Shown here piece after piece: positions 1-8,817 of a stretch of DNA of 64,000 nucleotides. A program made the position numbers and the translations under genes. The notes below the pieces were generated by a model. The model made no database searches. It was not told the origin of the DNA and saw only the letters and a list, made by a program, of their open reading frames with translations. The stretch is taken from NCBI RefSeq assembly GCF_902859595.1, contig NZ_CADIJQ010000003.1, forward strand, positions 62,001 to 126,000, written 5' to 3'. The stretch comes from Achromobacter kerstersii (GTDB taxonomy: Bacteria; Pseudomonadota; Gammaproteobacteria; Burkholderiales; Burkholderiaceae_B). Each line of letters starts with the position of its first letter. Position 1 is the stretch's first letter.

Positions 1-562
1 TTGGGCGTTGCGCCGCGCACAGTGTGATGCGGGTGCAATAGGCTGGGATTGCGCCGCGGTTTACGCGCGCGCCTCGCCGCAGGCCACGAATCTCCAGCTG
101 CACCATCGGTTACCCGTTGGCTGGCGGGTGTCCTTCAAACCGCTTGAAGAAGCGACGTTGCGCTGGCACATCACGTCGGCGCTGGTGCCGTTGGCGTCCA
201 TGACGCTACCCAGCGCGCTGCGCGTCGATACCGAACTGGCCGGGGCGCTGCAACAGTTGCAGCCTGCATTCACCGCTGTGGCGCTGGCGCCAGCCGTTGC
301 CTTGTCGTCACCGTTGCCGTCGCCGTCCTCCCCCTCGTCAGCGGACGGGTCGGTGGAGGCTGCGCAAACCCTCCAACCCTTGGTCCGGCGTCGCGCATTG
401 CGCATGCACGGCCCGTTGCGTTCATTCGCGCTATTGCCCGGCCCGTTTGAAACGGTGCGCTGGTCTCGTTTGGCCTTGAACGTGCAGCCCCTTCAGCGGC
501 CCACTCTGGCTGCCAGCACGCTGGTCGCCGAATTGCACGGAGATCTCTATGAGCAGGATTAG
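1..562 (+). CDS. PilO-like type IVb pilus accessory protein, C-terminal part (gene starts before the window)
   Basis: The frame is open from the first base of the window to a TAG at 560-562, so only the last ~186 residues are visible and no start can be assigned. The visible part has no obvious motif; it contains a Pro/Ser-rich stretch (codons around 305-345) typical of a linker. Its identity rests on context: it overlaps pilP by 14 bases and is followed by pilQ, pilR, pilS and pilV in the order of the R64-type thin pilus operon, where PilO precedes PilP. In that system PilO is a cell-envelope accessory protein. Any other pilus envelope protein occupying this slot would fit equally well. Confidence 0.55.
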   Translation, partial: WALRRAQCDAGAIGWDCAAVYARASPQATNLQLHHRLPVGWRVSFKPLEEATLRWHITSALVPLASMTLPSALRVDTELAGALQQLQPAFTAVALAPAVALSSPLPSPSSPSSADGSVEAAQTLQPLVRRRALRMHGPLRSFALLPGPFETVRWSRLALNVQPLQRPTLAASTLVAELHGDLYEQD

Positions 563-1028
563 GCTTGCCGCCCGGCGCGTTGCGCAATCTTTAATTGTGG
601 CGTTCTCGCTGGCCATCGGTGCGCAGGCTCAGGCGTTGTCGCCGCACGTTGATGAGGCTCAGGGGTGGCCGGATGTTGAGACGGTGCAGACCCTGTTGCG
701 CGCCGATGCGGCGGCGGCCTTGGCCGATTGCCGGACGCCGGGGATCTGCCAGCCGGGGGCCGCACCTGCGGACCAGGCGGCTTCTTCCGGACCGAAACAG
801 GACGACATCCGCGTGGCCGCGATCTTCGGGTCCACTCGGCGGCTCACTGTCGATGTCGTCGTCAATGGTGCGTTGCTGCGCTATCGGGCGGGCCATGGTG
901 CGCCTATCGCCGGGGCGGTCTCGGCGAATGGCTATCAACTGTTGGCAGTCGTTGGGGCTTGCGTGCACTTGCGCCGCAACGAACACGATCACATGGCCTG
1001 CGTGCCGGTCGGGAGGGCACTGCCATGA
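549..1028 (+). CDS. pilP: Type IV pilus biogenesis protein PilP
   Basis: A 159-residue protein with a Sec-type signal peptide (Arg-rich start, hydrophobic stretch, likely cleavage after AQA near residue 28). The C-terminal half carries the PilP pattern of the type IVb family (VAAIFGS, LTVDVVVNG, then RYRxG and a Cys pair near the end). PilP is thought to link the inner-membrane platform with the outer-membrane secretin. The ATG at 549 lies inside the end of the upstream gene, and the stop overlaps the pilQ start by ATGA, so the three genes are translationally coupled. Confidence 0.8.
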   Translation: MSRIRLAARRVAQSLIVAFSLAIGAQAQALSPHVDEAQGWPDVETVQTLLRADAAAALADCRTPGICQPGAAPADQAASSGPKQDDIRVAAIFGSTRRLTVDVVVNGALLRYRAGHGAPIAGAVSANGYQLLAVVGACVHLRRNEHDHMACVPVGRALP

Positions 1029-2812
1029 CGCTGCCTTTAACGCCGTTAGCAATGCTGCCTTTAACGCCATCACCGTCTTCAACACGATTCAAACCGAGCG
1101 ACCCCCAATCGCTGCATACCGCCGACGACATCGCTCGGCTCGCGCCCGCTTTCGTCCGCGCATTGGGCGACGAATTCGATCTTGCCTCATTGGCGGGCCG
1201 GTTGTGTCCGGTGCTGCTGGACAGCGGCCATGCCGCTCTGTTCGCGGTCGACGAATACGCGCTGGGCGATACCGTCGACGAACTTGAACGCATGGTGCGC
1301 GCGGCCGGATACCGCTTGGCCAAGCCGTCACGCTACATCCTGCCTGCGCCGTTGCTGCTGATGATTGCGCGCGGGCAATTGACGGCGGCGGGCTTGGGGC
1401 GTCGGGGCAAAGGATCACCGGCTGAACGAACGTCCGCCCTGGCTGCCTTGTTTCAAGACGTCGTCCGTTGGGGCGTGACGCAGGGCGCCAGCGATGTCCA
1501 TATCAACGTCAATCAGCGGCAGGCTTTCTGCGACATCCGCTACACCATCAATGGCGAGTATGTCGGCACGGAACGTTTTGCCGGGCTTTCGAACACGACA
1601 TTGCTGGAGGTGCTGGCGGTGGCCTGGATGGAGGTGCGCGGGGGCAACGGCGCGGTGTTCGACCCGGCGCTTGAGCAGCAAGGGCGTATCGCGCTTGAGG
1701 TCGACGGCATCCCGATTGTGTTGCGCTGGGCATCGCTGGCAACCGATGTGGGGCCGTCGGTCTGCCTGCGGATTCTGCGCTTGGACGCCACGGCTGGCGG
1801 CGATCTTCACGCACTGGGTTATCTGCCCACGCAAATCGAGACGCTGCTGCGCGCCCGCGACCGCGAAGGCGGCGCCATCGTGCTTGCCGGCGTGGTCGGC
1901 TCCGGCAAATCCACGACCATCGCGACGTTGATGCGGGGCATCGAATCGACGCGCAAGGTCATCACATTGGAAGACCCGGTTGAATACGTTATCCCCAACG
2001 CATTACAGAACACGCTGAACGGCGCGCTGGCGGAATCCGCGTGGCCGACGCTGGACGCCAAGTTGAAGACCATCAAGCGGTCGGCGATGAACGATTTGCT
2101 GATCGGAGAAATCCGAGATGTGGATACGGGGCGAGCGTTCATGGACCTGGCCGGTTCGGGCGTCAGCCTTTACGCCACCACGCATGCGGGGTCGGCGGCC
2201 ATGGTTCCTGAACGGCTGGCGTCAGAGGCGATTGGCGTGTCTCGAGATTTCCTCGCGACGCCCGGCATGCTGAAGCTGCTGGTTTATCAAACCCTGTTGC
2301 CGCGCTTGTGTTCGGCCTGCGCCTTGCCGCTGGAATCCCTCTGGCGAGAGCAAACCTCTTCGCGCACATCGGATTCGGCGTTCGCTGCCCAATGGGATTG
2401 GCAGGCTTGGACGCACGAAATGGAACGCGTGTACCGCGTGGAGCCGCATGCCCTGAGGGTCAGAAATCCGGCGGGGTGCGGCGATTGTCGCCGTCCGCAA
2501 TTGCCTGAACTCAATGGCACGGCGGGGCGCTGTGTTGCCGCGGAAATGATCGAGCCCGAACGGGTAGAGGGTTTTCTGGAACGCGTGCGTTTGCGCGATA
2601 ACGCGGCGTTGATGTCCGCCACGCAAGAGGCAGACCCATGGGCATGGCGCGATGCTTCAACACGAGGCGCAAGGGCGTTGGACGGCGCCTTGCATCGAGT
2701 CAGCTCCGGCGAGGTGGACCCGCGAGCGCTGCTGCGCCGCTTCGACCTTCTGGTTTCACCGCAAGCCGCCAGCGCCGAAGCGGGCGCCGGACGGGATCGG
2801 TGGCTGACATGA
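1025..2812 (+). CDS. pilQ: Type IVb pilus assembly ATPase PilQ (GspE/PilB superfamily)
   Basis: A 595-residue cytoplasmic secretion ATPase that powers pilin polymerisation. Visible motifs: Walker A GVVGSGKST at about residues 289-297, Asp box ITLEDPVEY at 313-321, Walker B LLIGEIRD at 358-365, His box ATTHAGS near 384-390, and two Cys pairs (LCSAC and CGDC) resembling the zinc element of GspE proteins. The ATG at 1025 is chosen because it overlaps the pilP stop (ATGA); longer in-frame extensions have no support. The N terminus has a 24-base direct repeat giving LPLTP twice. The last codons (RWLT, stop 2810-2812) are the first unit of the 14-base tandem array that leads into pilR. Confidence 0.88.
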   Translation: MTLPLTPLAMLPLTPSPSSTRFKPSDPQSLHTADDIARLAPAFVRALGDEFDLASLAGRLCPVLLDSGHAALFAVDEYALGDTVDELERMVRAAGYRLAKPSRYILPAPLLLMIARGQLTAAGLGRRGKGSPAERTSALAALFQDVVRWGVTQGASDVHINVNQRQAFCDIRYTINGEYVGTERFAGLSNTTLLEVLAVAWMEVRGGNGAVFDPALEQQGRIALEVDGIPIVLRWASLATDVGPSVCLRILRLDATAGGDLHALGYLPTQIETLLRARDREGGAIVLAGVVGSGKSTTIATLMRGIESTRKVITLEDPVEYVIPNALQNTLNGALAESAWPTLDAKLKTIKRSAMNDLLIGEIRDVDTGRAFMDLAGSGVSLYATTHAGSAAMVPERLASEAIGVSRDFLATPGMLKLLVYQTLLPRLCSACALPLESLWREQTSSRTSDSAFAAQWDWQAWTHEMERVYRVEPHALRVRNPAGCGDCRRPQLPELNGTAGRCVAAEMIEPERVEGFLERVRLRDNAALMSATQEADPWAWRDASTRGARALDGALHRVSSGEVDPRALLRRFDLLVSPQAASAEAGAGRDRWLT

Positions 2813-2876
2813 GGTGGCTGACATGAGGTGGCTGACATGAGGTGGCTTACATGAGGTGGCTGACATGACTTGGCTG
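2799..2876 (+). repeat. 14-bp tandem array forming a chain of four five-codon minicistrons
   Basis: Five units of GGTGGCTGACATGA (2799-2812, 2813-2826, 2827-2840, 2841-2854 with one change, 2855-2868) and a degenerate sixth. Each ATG starts an ORF of five codons, MRWLT, that ends at a TGA overlapping the next ATG (ATGA): 2809-2826, 2823-2840, 2837-2854, 2851-2868. The last TGA overlaps the pilR ATG at 2865, and the pilQ stop overlaps the first ATG. Each unit also brings a GAGG eight bases before the next ATG. The sequence shows the layout; a role in translation reinitiation is inferred. Confidence 0.9.
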
Positions 2877-4001
2877 ACTCGCCCGGCCCCGGTCCGGTTC
2901 GGATTGCGTTTCGAAGCCGCGCCGCGATGGATGGATGCGATGCGCTTTCGTTTCCAGCGCGCCGATTACTACGCCTATCTTGCCGATCTGATCGACGGCA
3001 CGCAGGGGCGCAAGAACCTGCGCGACATTTTTGATGACGATGCGCGCCGATACGGCCCGCGCACGGTACGGGGCCGGCTGTCTCGCGATTGGGCTGCGGC
3101 GTACCTTGAGGCGGGCGGCGACCTGGGGTTGGCGTGGCGGGACACATTCCCTTCTGGCGAATGCTTGTTGCTTAGCTGCGTGCAGGAAGAGGGCGGCGAT
3201 CTTGCGGCGGCGCTGCGCGACTTGTCGCGTGCCGTCCAGTTGGCCGGGGATGCCTGGCTGGCTGTGGCAACGGCGGCTGCGGCGGGCGTCGTGGCGGCTG
3301 CCGTCGCGTTCGCCCTGCTGTGCGCGATTCCCTACTTCAGCGTGCCGCGCTTGCAGCAGGTCTTTCAGCTGGTGCCGCCTGAAGACTATCGGGGGCTGAC
3401 GCGCGGTTTGTTCGCCCTGGCGCGCGCGTTGAAGCAGTGGCTGCTGCTCTGGCTCGTGCTCAGTTTGGGCCTGGCGGGGTTGAGCCTGTGGTCGCTGCCG
3501 AATCTCACGGGTCCATTCAGGCACGTGCTTGATGGGTGGCTGCTGTGGCGCTTGTACCGGGATTTCCAGGCGATTCGCTTTCTTTGCCTGCTATCGGTGC
3601 TGGTTCGCCAGCACGGGGCGGCTGACACCCGGCTCCGCCGTGCGCTGTCTGTCCAGGCGCGCAGCGCGCAACCGTGGATGCACGCGCACCTGCAAACCAT
3701 GTTGGACCGCATCGATGCCGGGGCAAGCGGCCCCGAGATATTCGGCACGGGCCTGCTGGATCAGGAAACCTGGTGGTACATGGCCGACATGATGGACGCG
3801 TTGGGGCTGGAGGCCGGTCTGGCGCAGGTTCGCCAGCGCGTCGAGTTGCGCCTGCTGGTGCGGGTGCGCCGGCAAGCCGCCACGCTGCGATGGTCGTTGC
3901 TGATCCTGTCGCTGGCGACCGTGTTGGGCGTCACGTTCTGGCATTACGGCGTCATTGATGAGCTGCGCCAGGCGTTGACCAATTTCTACGCAAGCCAGTA
4001 G
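2865..4001 (+). CDS. pilR: Type IVb pilus inner-membrane platform protein PilR (GspF/T2SSF family)
   Basis: A 378-residue polytopic protein of the GspF/PilC/TadB type. Hydrophobic segments are visible around residues 125-155 (LAVATAAAAGVVAAAVAF), 185-205 (WLLLWLVLSLGLAGL) and 345-365 (LLILSLATVLGVTFW), the usual three-helix layout. It forms the cytoplasmic-membrane platform on which PilQ acts. The ATG at 2865 is preferred because it overlaps the last minicistron stop and has GAGG eight bases upstream; a GTG at 2856 in the same frame is possible. Its first residues (MTWLT) resemble the MRWLT of the repeats, which suggests the array grew from the start of this gene. Confidence 0.85.
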   Translation: MTWLTRPAPVRFGLRFEAAPRWMDAMRFRFQRADYYAYLADLIDGTQGRKNLRDIFDDDARRYGPRTVRGRLSRDWAAAYLEAGGDLGLAWRDTFPSGECLLLSCVQEEGGDLAAALRDLSRAVQLAGDAWLAVATAAAAGVVAAAVAFALLCAIPYFSVPRLQQVFQLVPPEDYRGLTRGLFALARALKQWLLLWLVLSLGLAGLSLWSLPNLTGPFRHVLDGWLLWRLYRDFQAIRFLCLLSVLVRQHGAADTRLRRALSVQARSAQPWMHAHLQTMLDRIDAGASGPEIFGTGLLDQETWWYMADMMDALGLEAGLAQVRQRVELRLLVRVRRQAATLRWSLLILSLATVLGVTFWHYGVIDELRQALTNFYASQ

Positions 4002-4053
4002 CGCGGCGATGCATCACTCAAACCACTGATTTCATCAACGAAAGGAGGCAACC

Positions 4054-4674
4054 ATGCCTGGTCTAAGGGTTCAGCAATATCGGCTCAGCACGCGTCAGCG
4101 AGGGTTCTCGTTAATGGAGGTGTCCATCGTTACCGCCATCGTCTTGTTGATCGCCATCGTCGGCATTCCCGCGATTGGTGCGTACGTGATCGAGAACAAG
4201 GTGCCCAAGGTGGGCGAAGAACTCCAGCGGTTCATCGCCAGCATGAAAATCAATGCCCAAGGCGGCGGCGTCAATCCGTACTTGGGTTTGGACACTGGCG
4301 CAATGGCGAATGCGCTGCGCGATTCCAGCGTGCTGGCCGTTCAGGGCAGCGGCGCGTCGGCCCGTATCGTGCATGGCCTGGGCGGCAGCGGGGCGGGCCG
4401 CAATGGGGTTGTGGAGGTCGTGGCCGGGACATTGGGGGGCGCAGGCCTGGGTTCTGCCTTCACCGTGACGCTGACGAATGTGAGCCACGCAGCCTGTCCG
4501 GCGCTGGCGTCTGTGCTGCAACGCGTGTCGGACACAATTTCCATCGGCGGCGGCGAAGGCGTCAAAGTCGTCAAAGATACGCAATCCATCCCCATCCTGC
4601 CCTACCGCGCAGCGCAGGCCCAGGCGCAATGCGGCCAAGGGGACGTCAACACTTTTGTATTCACGGCAAAATGA
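4054..4674 (+). CDS. pilS: Type IVb major pilin PilS
   Basis: A 206-residue prepilin. The class III signal ends in RQRG/FSLMEVSI, with cleavage expected after Gly17 and Glu22 at mature position 5, followed by a hydrophobic helix to about residue 40. Two Cys in the C-terminal part (near 149 and 189) could form the usual pilin disulfide loop. The start has a strong ribosome site (AAAGGAGG at 4040-4047). It is the likely main subunit of the pilus whose motor and platform lie upstream; its stop overlaps the pilV start. No prepilin peptidase (PilU type) is in the window. Confidence 0.83.
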   Translation: MPGLRVQQYRLSTRQRGFSLMEVSIVTAIVLLIAIVGIPAIGAYVIENKVPKVGEELQRFIASMKINAQGGGVNPYLGLDTGAMANALRDSSVLAVQGSGASARIVHGLGGSGAGRNGVVEVVAGTLGGAGLGSAFTVTLTNVSHAACPALASVLQRVSDTISIGGGEGVKVVKDTQSIPILPYRAAQAQAQCGQGDVNTFVFTAK

Positions 4675-5759
4675 TGCGGCCTGCCTTGTCGGACGGCGCG
4701 CGGTGGCGCGCCATCTTGAGTCCGCATCAGCAGGGGGGCTTTTCGCTGGTGGGCCTGGCGCTTGCGTTGGCATTGACGTCTGTCATCGCCATTTGGGCGT
4801 CGAACCAGGTCGTACAGCGAATCGAAGACGCGGCGGCGCGTGCCTCGGGGCTGTGGCTCACGCAGGTCCGCGAGGCTGCGGCGGGGATGCTGACTCGGCA
4901 TTTCGACGTGCTGGCCAAGGCAGAGGCCCCGTTGAGTGAGGGCGGGCAGCCGCTATTCGTGGATGCTCTTGCGCCGACGGTGCCCGAGCTTCGCGCCCTG
5001 GCGCTGCTGCCGGCGGCGTTCCCAGAGCGTTCGGCGATGGGGTTCGGCGCGCAGATCAGGGTAGTCAGGGGCGAGGGGTGCCCAGGCGAGCGCTGCCGGC
5101 TCGATGCCCTGGTCTATAGCGCCGCACCGATTCTGAAATCTGGGTCTCGCTTTCCTGATCTGATTGGCATTGCTGCGGTGATGGACGCCGCGCAAGGTTA
5201 TGGCGGCGCGGTGTGGGCGGAGTCGCCTGACCGGGTTCGCGGCTCGTCGTTCAGTTTCCCGAACCCTCTGGCGCCCGGCGCCCCTGCCTATGCCGCAGGC
5301 ACGGTGGCGCTGTGGGCCGGGGCGGGGCCTGGAGCCGATCGCTCGCCCGTCATGCCCGACCTGGACCCTTTCGTCAGGATTGGCGACGCGCGTGACCCCA
5401 TGCTGCAAGGCACGCTGACGGCCGCGTCTTCCGTGATCGCGGGCGGGTATCTGTCGGTGGGGGCGCGGGCTCAGGCGGGGCAGCACTGCGGGGTGGCGGT
5501 TGGCACGATCGCCACGTCGGACGATGGCGAGCTGCTGACCTGCCAATCCAGCGTCTGGCGGCGCGCCAGCAGCGGCTTCGGCGGCGCGTATAGCGTCAAC
5601 TATCCGCGGGGCTGCACGCACTTTTCCGGAGCGTCCACTGCAAATCCCGTCACCGGGCAATGCTCGTGTCCACCTGGTTTCACGGAGGTCATCGTGTCGG
5701 CAGGCGGGAAATGGTCCGAAACCGAAGGGTGGACCACCGGTTATGTCTGCGTCAGATAG
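4671..5759 (+). CDS. pilV: Minor pilin / tip adhesin PilV (shufflon-type constant region)
   Basis: A 362-residue protein starting at the ATG that overlaps the pilS stop. Its prepilin leader ends QQGG/FSLVGLAL (cleavage after Gly23), followed by a hydrophobic helix. The middle resembles the PilV N-terminal constant region of R64, and the segment TSDDGELLTCQSSVWRR is the typical end of that region. In R64 the 3' end is swapped by the Rci recombinase; here the ~50-residue Gly/Cys-rich tail is followed at once by the alaS promoter, with no inverted alternative ends and no recombinase, so the adhesin appears fixed. Confidence 0.8.
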   Translation: MMRPALSDGARWRAILSPHQQGGFSLVGLALALALTSVIAIWASNQVVQRIEDAAARASGLWLTQVREAAAGMLTRHFDVLAKAEAPLSEGGQPLFVDALAPTVPELRALALLPAAFPERSAMGFGAQIRVVRGEGCPGERCRLDALVYSAAPILKSGSRFPDLIGIAAVMDAAQGYGGAVWAESPDRVRGSSFSFPNPLAPGAPAYAAGTVALWAGAGPGADRSPVMPDLDPFVRIGDARDPMLQGTLTAASSVIAGGYLSVGARAQAGQHCGVAVGTIATSDDGELLTCQSSVWRRASSGFGGAYSVNYPRGCTHFSGASTANPVTGQCSCPPGFTEVIVSAGGKWSETEGWTTGYVCVR

Positions 5760-5799
5760 GCGGTCTGGCACCCATTCCCGCGCTTTTCCGCCAAACCTC

Positions 5800-5805
5800 T
5801 ATAAT
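5800..5805 (+). promoter_or_regulatory. alaS: Probable -10 element of the alaS promoter
   Basis: A perfect TATAAT lies 32 bases before the alaS ATG. No good -35 hexamer is present 16-18 bases upstream, so this is a -10-driven or activator-dependent promoter at best. The pilV stop is at 5757-5759 and no terminator hairpin separates the genes. Confidence 0.5.
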
Positions 5806-5837
5806 CAAAGATTCGCCTAAATCCTGCGTCATCCACG

Positions 5838-8462
5838 ATGAAATCCTCCGAGATTCGCCGCCAGTTCCTGCAATTCTTCAAGTCGAAGGGGCACACCATT
5901 GTTCCTTCGTCGTCGCTCGTCCCCGGCAACGACCCGACCTTGCTCTTCACCAATTCGGGCATGGTCCAGTTCAAGGACGTGTTTACGGGCAAGGAATCGC
6001 GGTCGTACACGCGAGCCACCTCGTCGCAGCGCAGTGTGCGCGCCGGCGGCAAGCACAACGACCTGGAAAACGTGGGCTACACCGCCCGCCACCATACGTT
6101 CTTCGAAATGCTGGGTAACTTCAGCTTCGGCGACTACTTCAAGCGCGACGCCATCCAGTACGCCTGGGAACTGCTGACGCAGGTCTACAAGCTGCCGGCC
6201 GAGAAGCTCTGGGTCACCGTGTACCAGGAAGACGACGAAGCCTACGACATCTGGGCCAAGGAAGTCGGTGTGCCGGCCGAGCGCATCATCCGCATCGGCG
6301 ACAACAAGGGCGCACGCTACGCTTCCGACAACTTCTGGCAGATGGCCGACACCGGCCCTTGCGGTCCGTGCTCGGAAATCTTCTTTGACCACGGCCCCGA
6401 AATCTGGGGCGGCCCCCCGGGATCGCCCGAGGAAGATGGCGACCGCTACATCGAAGTCTGGAACCTGGTGTTCATGCAGTTCGAGCGCGACGCGCAAGGC
6501 AATATGCCGCGTCTGCCGCGCCCCTGTGTCGATACCGGCATGGGTCTGGAACGTATCGCCGCCGTCTTGCAGGGCGTGCATTCCAACTACGAAATCGATC
6601 TCTTCCAGACGCTCATCCACGCCGCCGCTCGCGAAACCGGTGTGAAGGATCTGGACAACAACTCGCTGAAGGTCATCGCTGACCACATCCGCGCGTGCTC
6701 GTTCCTGATCGTGGACGGCGTGATTCCCAGCAATGAAGGCCGCGGCTATGTGCTGCGCCGCATCGTCCGCCGCGCGCTGCGCCATGGCTACAAGCTGGGT
6801 CAGACCAAGCCGTTCTTCCACCGTCTGGTGCCGGATCTGGTCGCGGAAATGGGTGAAGCCTATCCGGAACTGGCCGCCATGGCTGACCGCGTGGGCCAGG
6901 TGCTCAAGCAGGAAGAAGAGCGCTTTGGCGAAACGCTCGAGCATGGCATGCGCATTCTGGACACCGCCCTGGCCAACGTACCCAAGGGCGGCGTGCTGGA
7001 CGGCACGACGCTGTTCACCCTCTATGACACCTACGGCTTCCCCGTGGACCTTACCGCCGACATCTGCCGCGAACGCGAAGTGGAAGTCGATATGGCCGGT
7101 TTCGAGGTCTCGATGGAGCGCCAGCGTGACCAGGCGCGCGCCGCCGGCAAGTTCAAGATGGCCGAAGGCCTGAGCTACGAAGGCGCCGACACGCGCTTCG
7201 AAGGCTACGAAAAGCTGGAACTCGATAACGTCAAGGTCACGGCCTTGTATGTCGATGGCTCGCAAGTGCAGCAAGTGAAGGCCGGCCAAAGCGCTGTGGT
7301 CGTGTTGGACGTCACGCCGTTCTACGCGGAGTCGGGCGGCCAGGTCGGCGACACCGGTTTGCTGGAAGCGGACGGCGTGCGCTTTGCCGTGGCCGATACG
7401 CTCAAGATCCAGGCCGGCGTGTTTGGCCATCATGGCGTGCTGGAATCTGGCACGCTGTCGATCGGCGACACGCTGCTGGCGCGCGTTGACGCAGTTCGCC
7501 GCGCCCGCACGGTGCGCAACCACTCGGCCACTCACCTGATGCACAAGGCCTTGCGCCAGGTGCTGGGCGCGCACGTGCAGCAGCGCGGCTCGCTGGTGGA
7601 CCCCGACAAGACCCGTTTCGACTTCGCGCAAGATGCGCCGATGACCGCCGAGCAGATCGCGCGCGTTGAAGCCATTGTCAACGCCGAAGTCCTGGCCAAC
7701 CAGCCCACCGTGGCCCAGGTCATGGCCTACGACGACGCGGTCAAGGGCGGCGCCATGGCGCTGTTCGGCGAAAAATACGGCGACACCGTGCGCGTGCTGG
7801 ACATTGGTTTCTCGCGTGAACTCTGCGGTGGCACGCACGTCAGCCGCACGGGCGACATCGGCCTGTTCAAGATCATTTCCGAAGGCGGCGTGGCGGCGGG
7901 TGTGCGCCGTATCGAAGCCATCACGGGCGACAACGCGTTGGCTTGGGTGCAGAACCAGAACGCCTTGCTGACCCAGATCGCCGGCATGCTGCGTAGCACG
8001 CCGGCCGATGTGCCGGCGCGTATTGCGCAGGTGCAGGATCAGGTCAAGGCGCTGGAAAAAGACCTTGAGCAATCGCGCAACAAGCTGGCCGCCAGCGCGG
8101 GTAACGACCTGGCTACCAGCGCCGCCGTTGACGTCAAGGGCATCAAGGTGCTGGCCGCCAGCATCGCCGATGTCGATCCCAAGGCATTGCGCGGCATGGT
8201 CGACAACCTGAAAGACCGCCTGAAGCCGGCGGTGGTGCTGCTGGCCACCGGCGCTGCCGATGGCAAGATCAGCGTGGTGGGCGGCGTTACCGCCGACCTG
8301 ACCGACCGCATCAAGGCTGGCGATTTGGTGGGCTTTGTCGCCAGCCAGGTTGGCGGCAAGGGCGGCGGCCGCCCGGACATGGCCATGGGCGGCGGCACCG
8401 ATCTCGCAGCCTTGCCCGCAGCGATTGCCGGCGTGCAGAAGTGGGTGGACGAGCGTCTGTGA
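5838..8462 (+). CDS. alaS: Alanine--tRNA ligase
   Basis: A full-length 874-residue AlaRS that charges tRNA-Ala. It has the class II catalytic domain at the N terminus ([14 protein letters not shown], then [11 protein letters not shown]), the editing domain with its zinc site ([11 protein letters not shown] and later CGGTHV), and the C-terminal oligomerisation/DHHA1 domain with the glycine-rich [15 protein letters not shown]. The next gene starts one base inside the stop codon (TGATG), so alaS and the TusA-like gene are probably one transcript ending at the hairpin at 8771. Confidence 0.97.
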   Translation: MKSSEIRRQFLQFFKSKGHTIVPSSSLVPGNDPTLLFTNSGMVQFKDVFTGKESRSYTRATSSQRSVRAGGKHNDLENVGYTARHHTFFEMLGNFSFGDYFKRDAIQYAWELLTQVYKLPAEKLWVTVYQEDDEAYDIWAKEVGVPAERIIRIGDNKGARYASDNFWQMADTGPCGPCSEIFFDHGPEIWGGPPGSPEEDGDRYIEVWNLVFMQFERDAQGNMPRLPRPCVDTGMGLERIAAVLQGVHSNYEIDLFQTLIHAAARETGVKDLDNNSLKVIADHIRACSFLIVDGVIPSNEGRGYVLRRIVRRALRHGYKLGQTKPFFHRLVPDLVAEMGEAYPELAAMADRVGQVLKQEEERFGETLEHGMRILDTALANVPKGGVLDGTTLFTLYDTYGFPVDLTADICREREVEVDMAGFEVSMERQRDQARAAGKFKMAEGLSYEGADTRFEGYEKLELDNVKVTALYVDGSQVQQVKAGQSAVVVLDVTPFYAESGGQVGDTGLLEADGVRFAVADTLKIQAGVFGHHGVLESGTLSIGDTLLARVDAVRRARTVRNHSATHLMHKALRQVLGAHVQQRGSLVDPDKTRFDFAQDAPMTAEQIARVEAIVNAEVLANQPTVAQVMAYDDAVKGGAMALFGEKYGDTVRVLDIGFSRELCGGTHVSRTGDIGLFKIISEGGVAAGVRRIEAITGDNALAWVQNQNALLTQIAGMLRSTPADVPARIAQVQDQVKALEKDLEQSRNKLAASAGNDLATSAAVDVKGIKVLAASIADVDPKALRGMVDNLKDRLKPAVVLLATGAADGKISVVGGVTADLTDRIKAGDLVGFVASQVGGKGGGRPDMAMGGGTDLAALPAAIAGVQKWVDERL

Positions 8463-8731
8463 TGAGCAGCGGGGATACCGGCCTGAACGCGGGCGCGCAA
8501 ACGCCCGTGTTTCAGCAGGAAGTGGATGCCAGCGGCCTGACGTGTCCGCTGCCCATCCTGCGCGCCAAGAAAGCGTTGGCGCAGATGGTCAGCGGCGAAG
8601 TCTTGCGCGTTGTCACCACCGACCGCAATGCAATCCGCGACTTTCAGGCGTTTTCCCGGCAAACCGGCAATGCGCTGGTTGCGCAGCACGAGGCTGATGG
8701 CCATTGCGTGCACTACCTGCAACGGCGCTGA
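8462..8731 (+). CDS. TusA/SirA-family sulfur-carrier-like protein
   Basis: An 89-residue protein of the TusA (SirA/YedF) family. The signature DASGLTCPLPILRAKKAL contains the single CPxP cysteine that carries persulfide sulfur in TusA, and the rest fits the small two-layer fold. The ATG at 8462 overlaps the alaS stop by one base. TusA itself delivers sulfur for 2-thiouridine in tRNA; whether this paralogue does so is not shown, though coupling to alaS fits a tRNA-related role. A strong terminator follows. Confidence 0.8.
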   Translation: MSSGDTGLNAGAQTPVFQQEVDASGLTCPLPILRAKKALAQMVSGEVLRVVTTDRNAIRDFQAFSRQTGNALVAQHEADGHCVHYLQRR

Positions 8732-8770
8732 CCTTCCGGCCTTCGGCCAATAATCATCGCCCGATGCAAT

Positions 8771-8800
8771 AAAAAGGCCCGCCTTCCAGCGGGCCTTTTT
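8771..8800. terminator. Bidirectional terminator between the tusA-like gene and the minus-strand exported protein gene
   Basis: A perfect 12-base inverted repeat (AAAAAGGCCCGC and GCGGGCCTTTTT, six-base loop) gives a GC-rich hairpin with a T run in both directions. It sits between convergent genes. Confidence 0.92.
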
Positions 8801-8817
8801 GCATGACGCTGACGGGT

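Noticed and set aside
2287..3147. Minus-strand frame across the pilQ/pilR repeats (SHLMSATSCQPPHV type)
   Set aside because: It only reads the 14-base repeats backwards; both flanking genes on the plus strand are solid.
5580..5837. Shufflon recombination sites at the pilV end
   Set aside because: No repeated inverted 19-base sites or alternative pilV ends were seen, and alaS follows directly.
5829..8072. Open frame of about 750 codons on the minus strand
   Set aside because: Antisense shadow of alaS with no ribosome site or motif.
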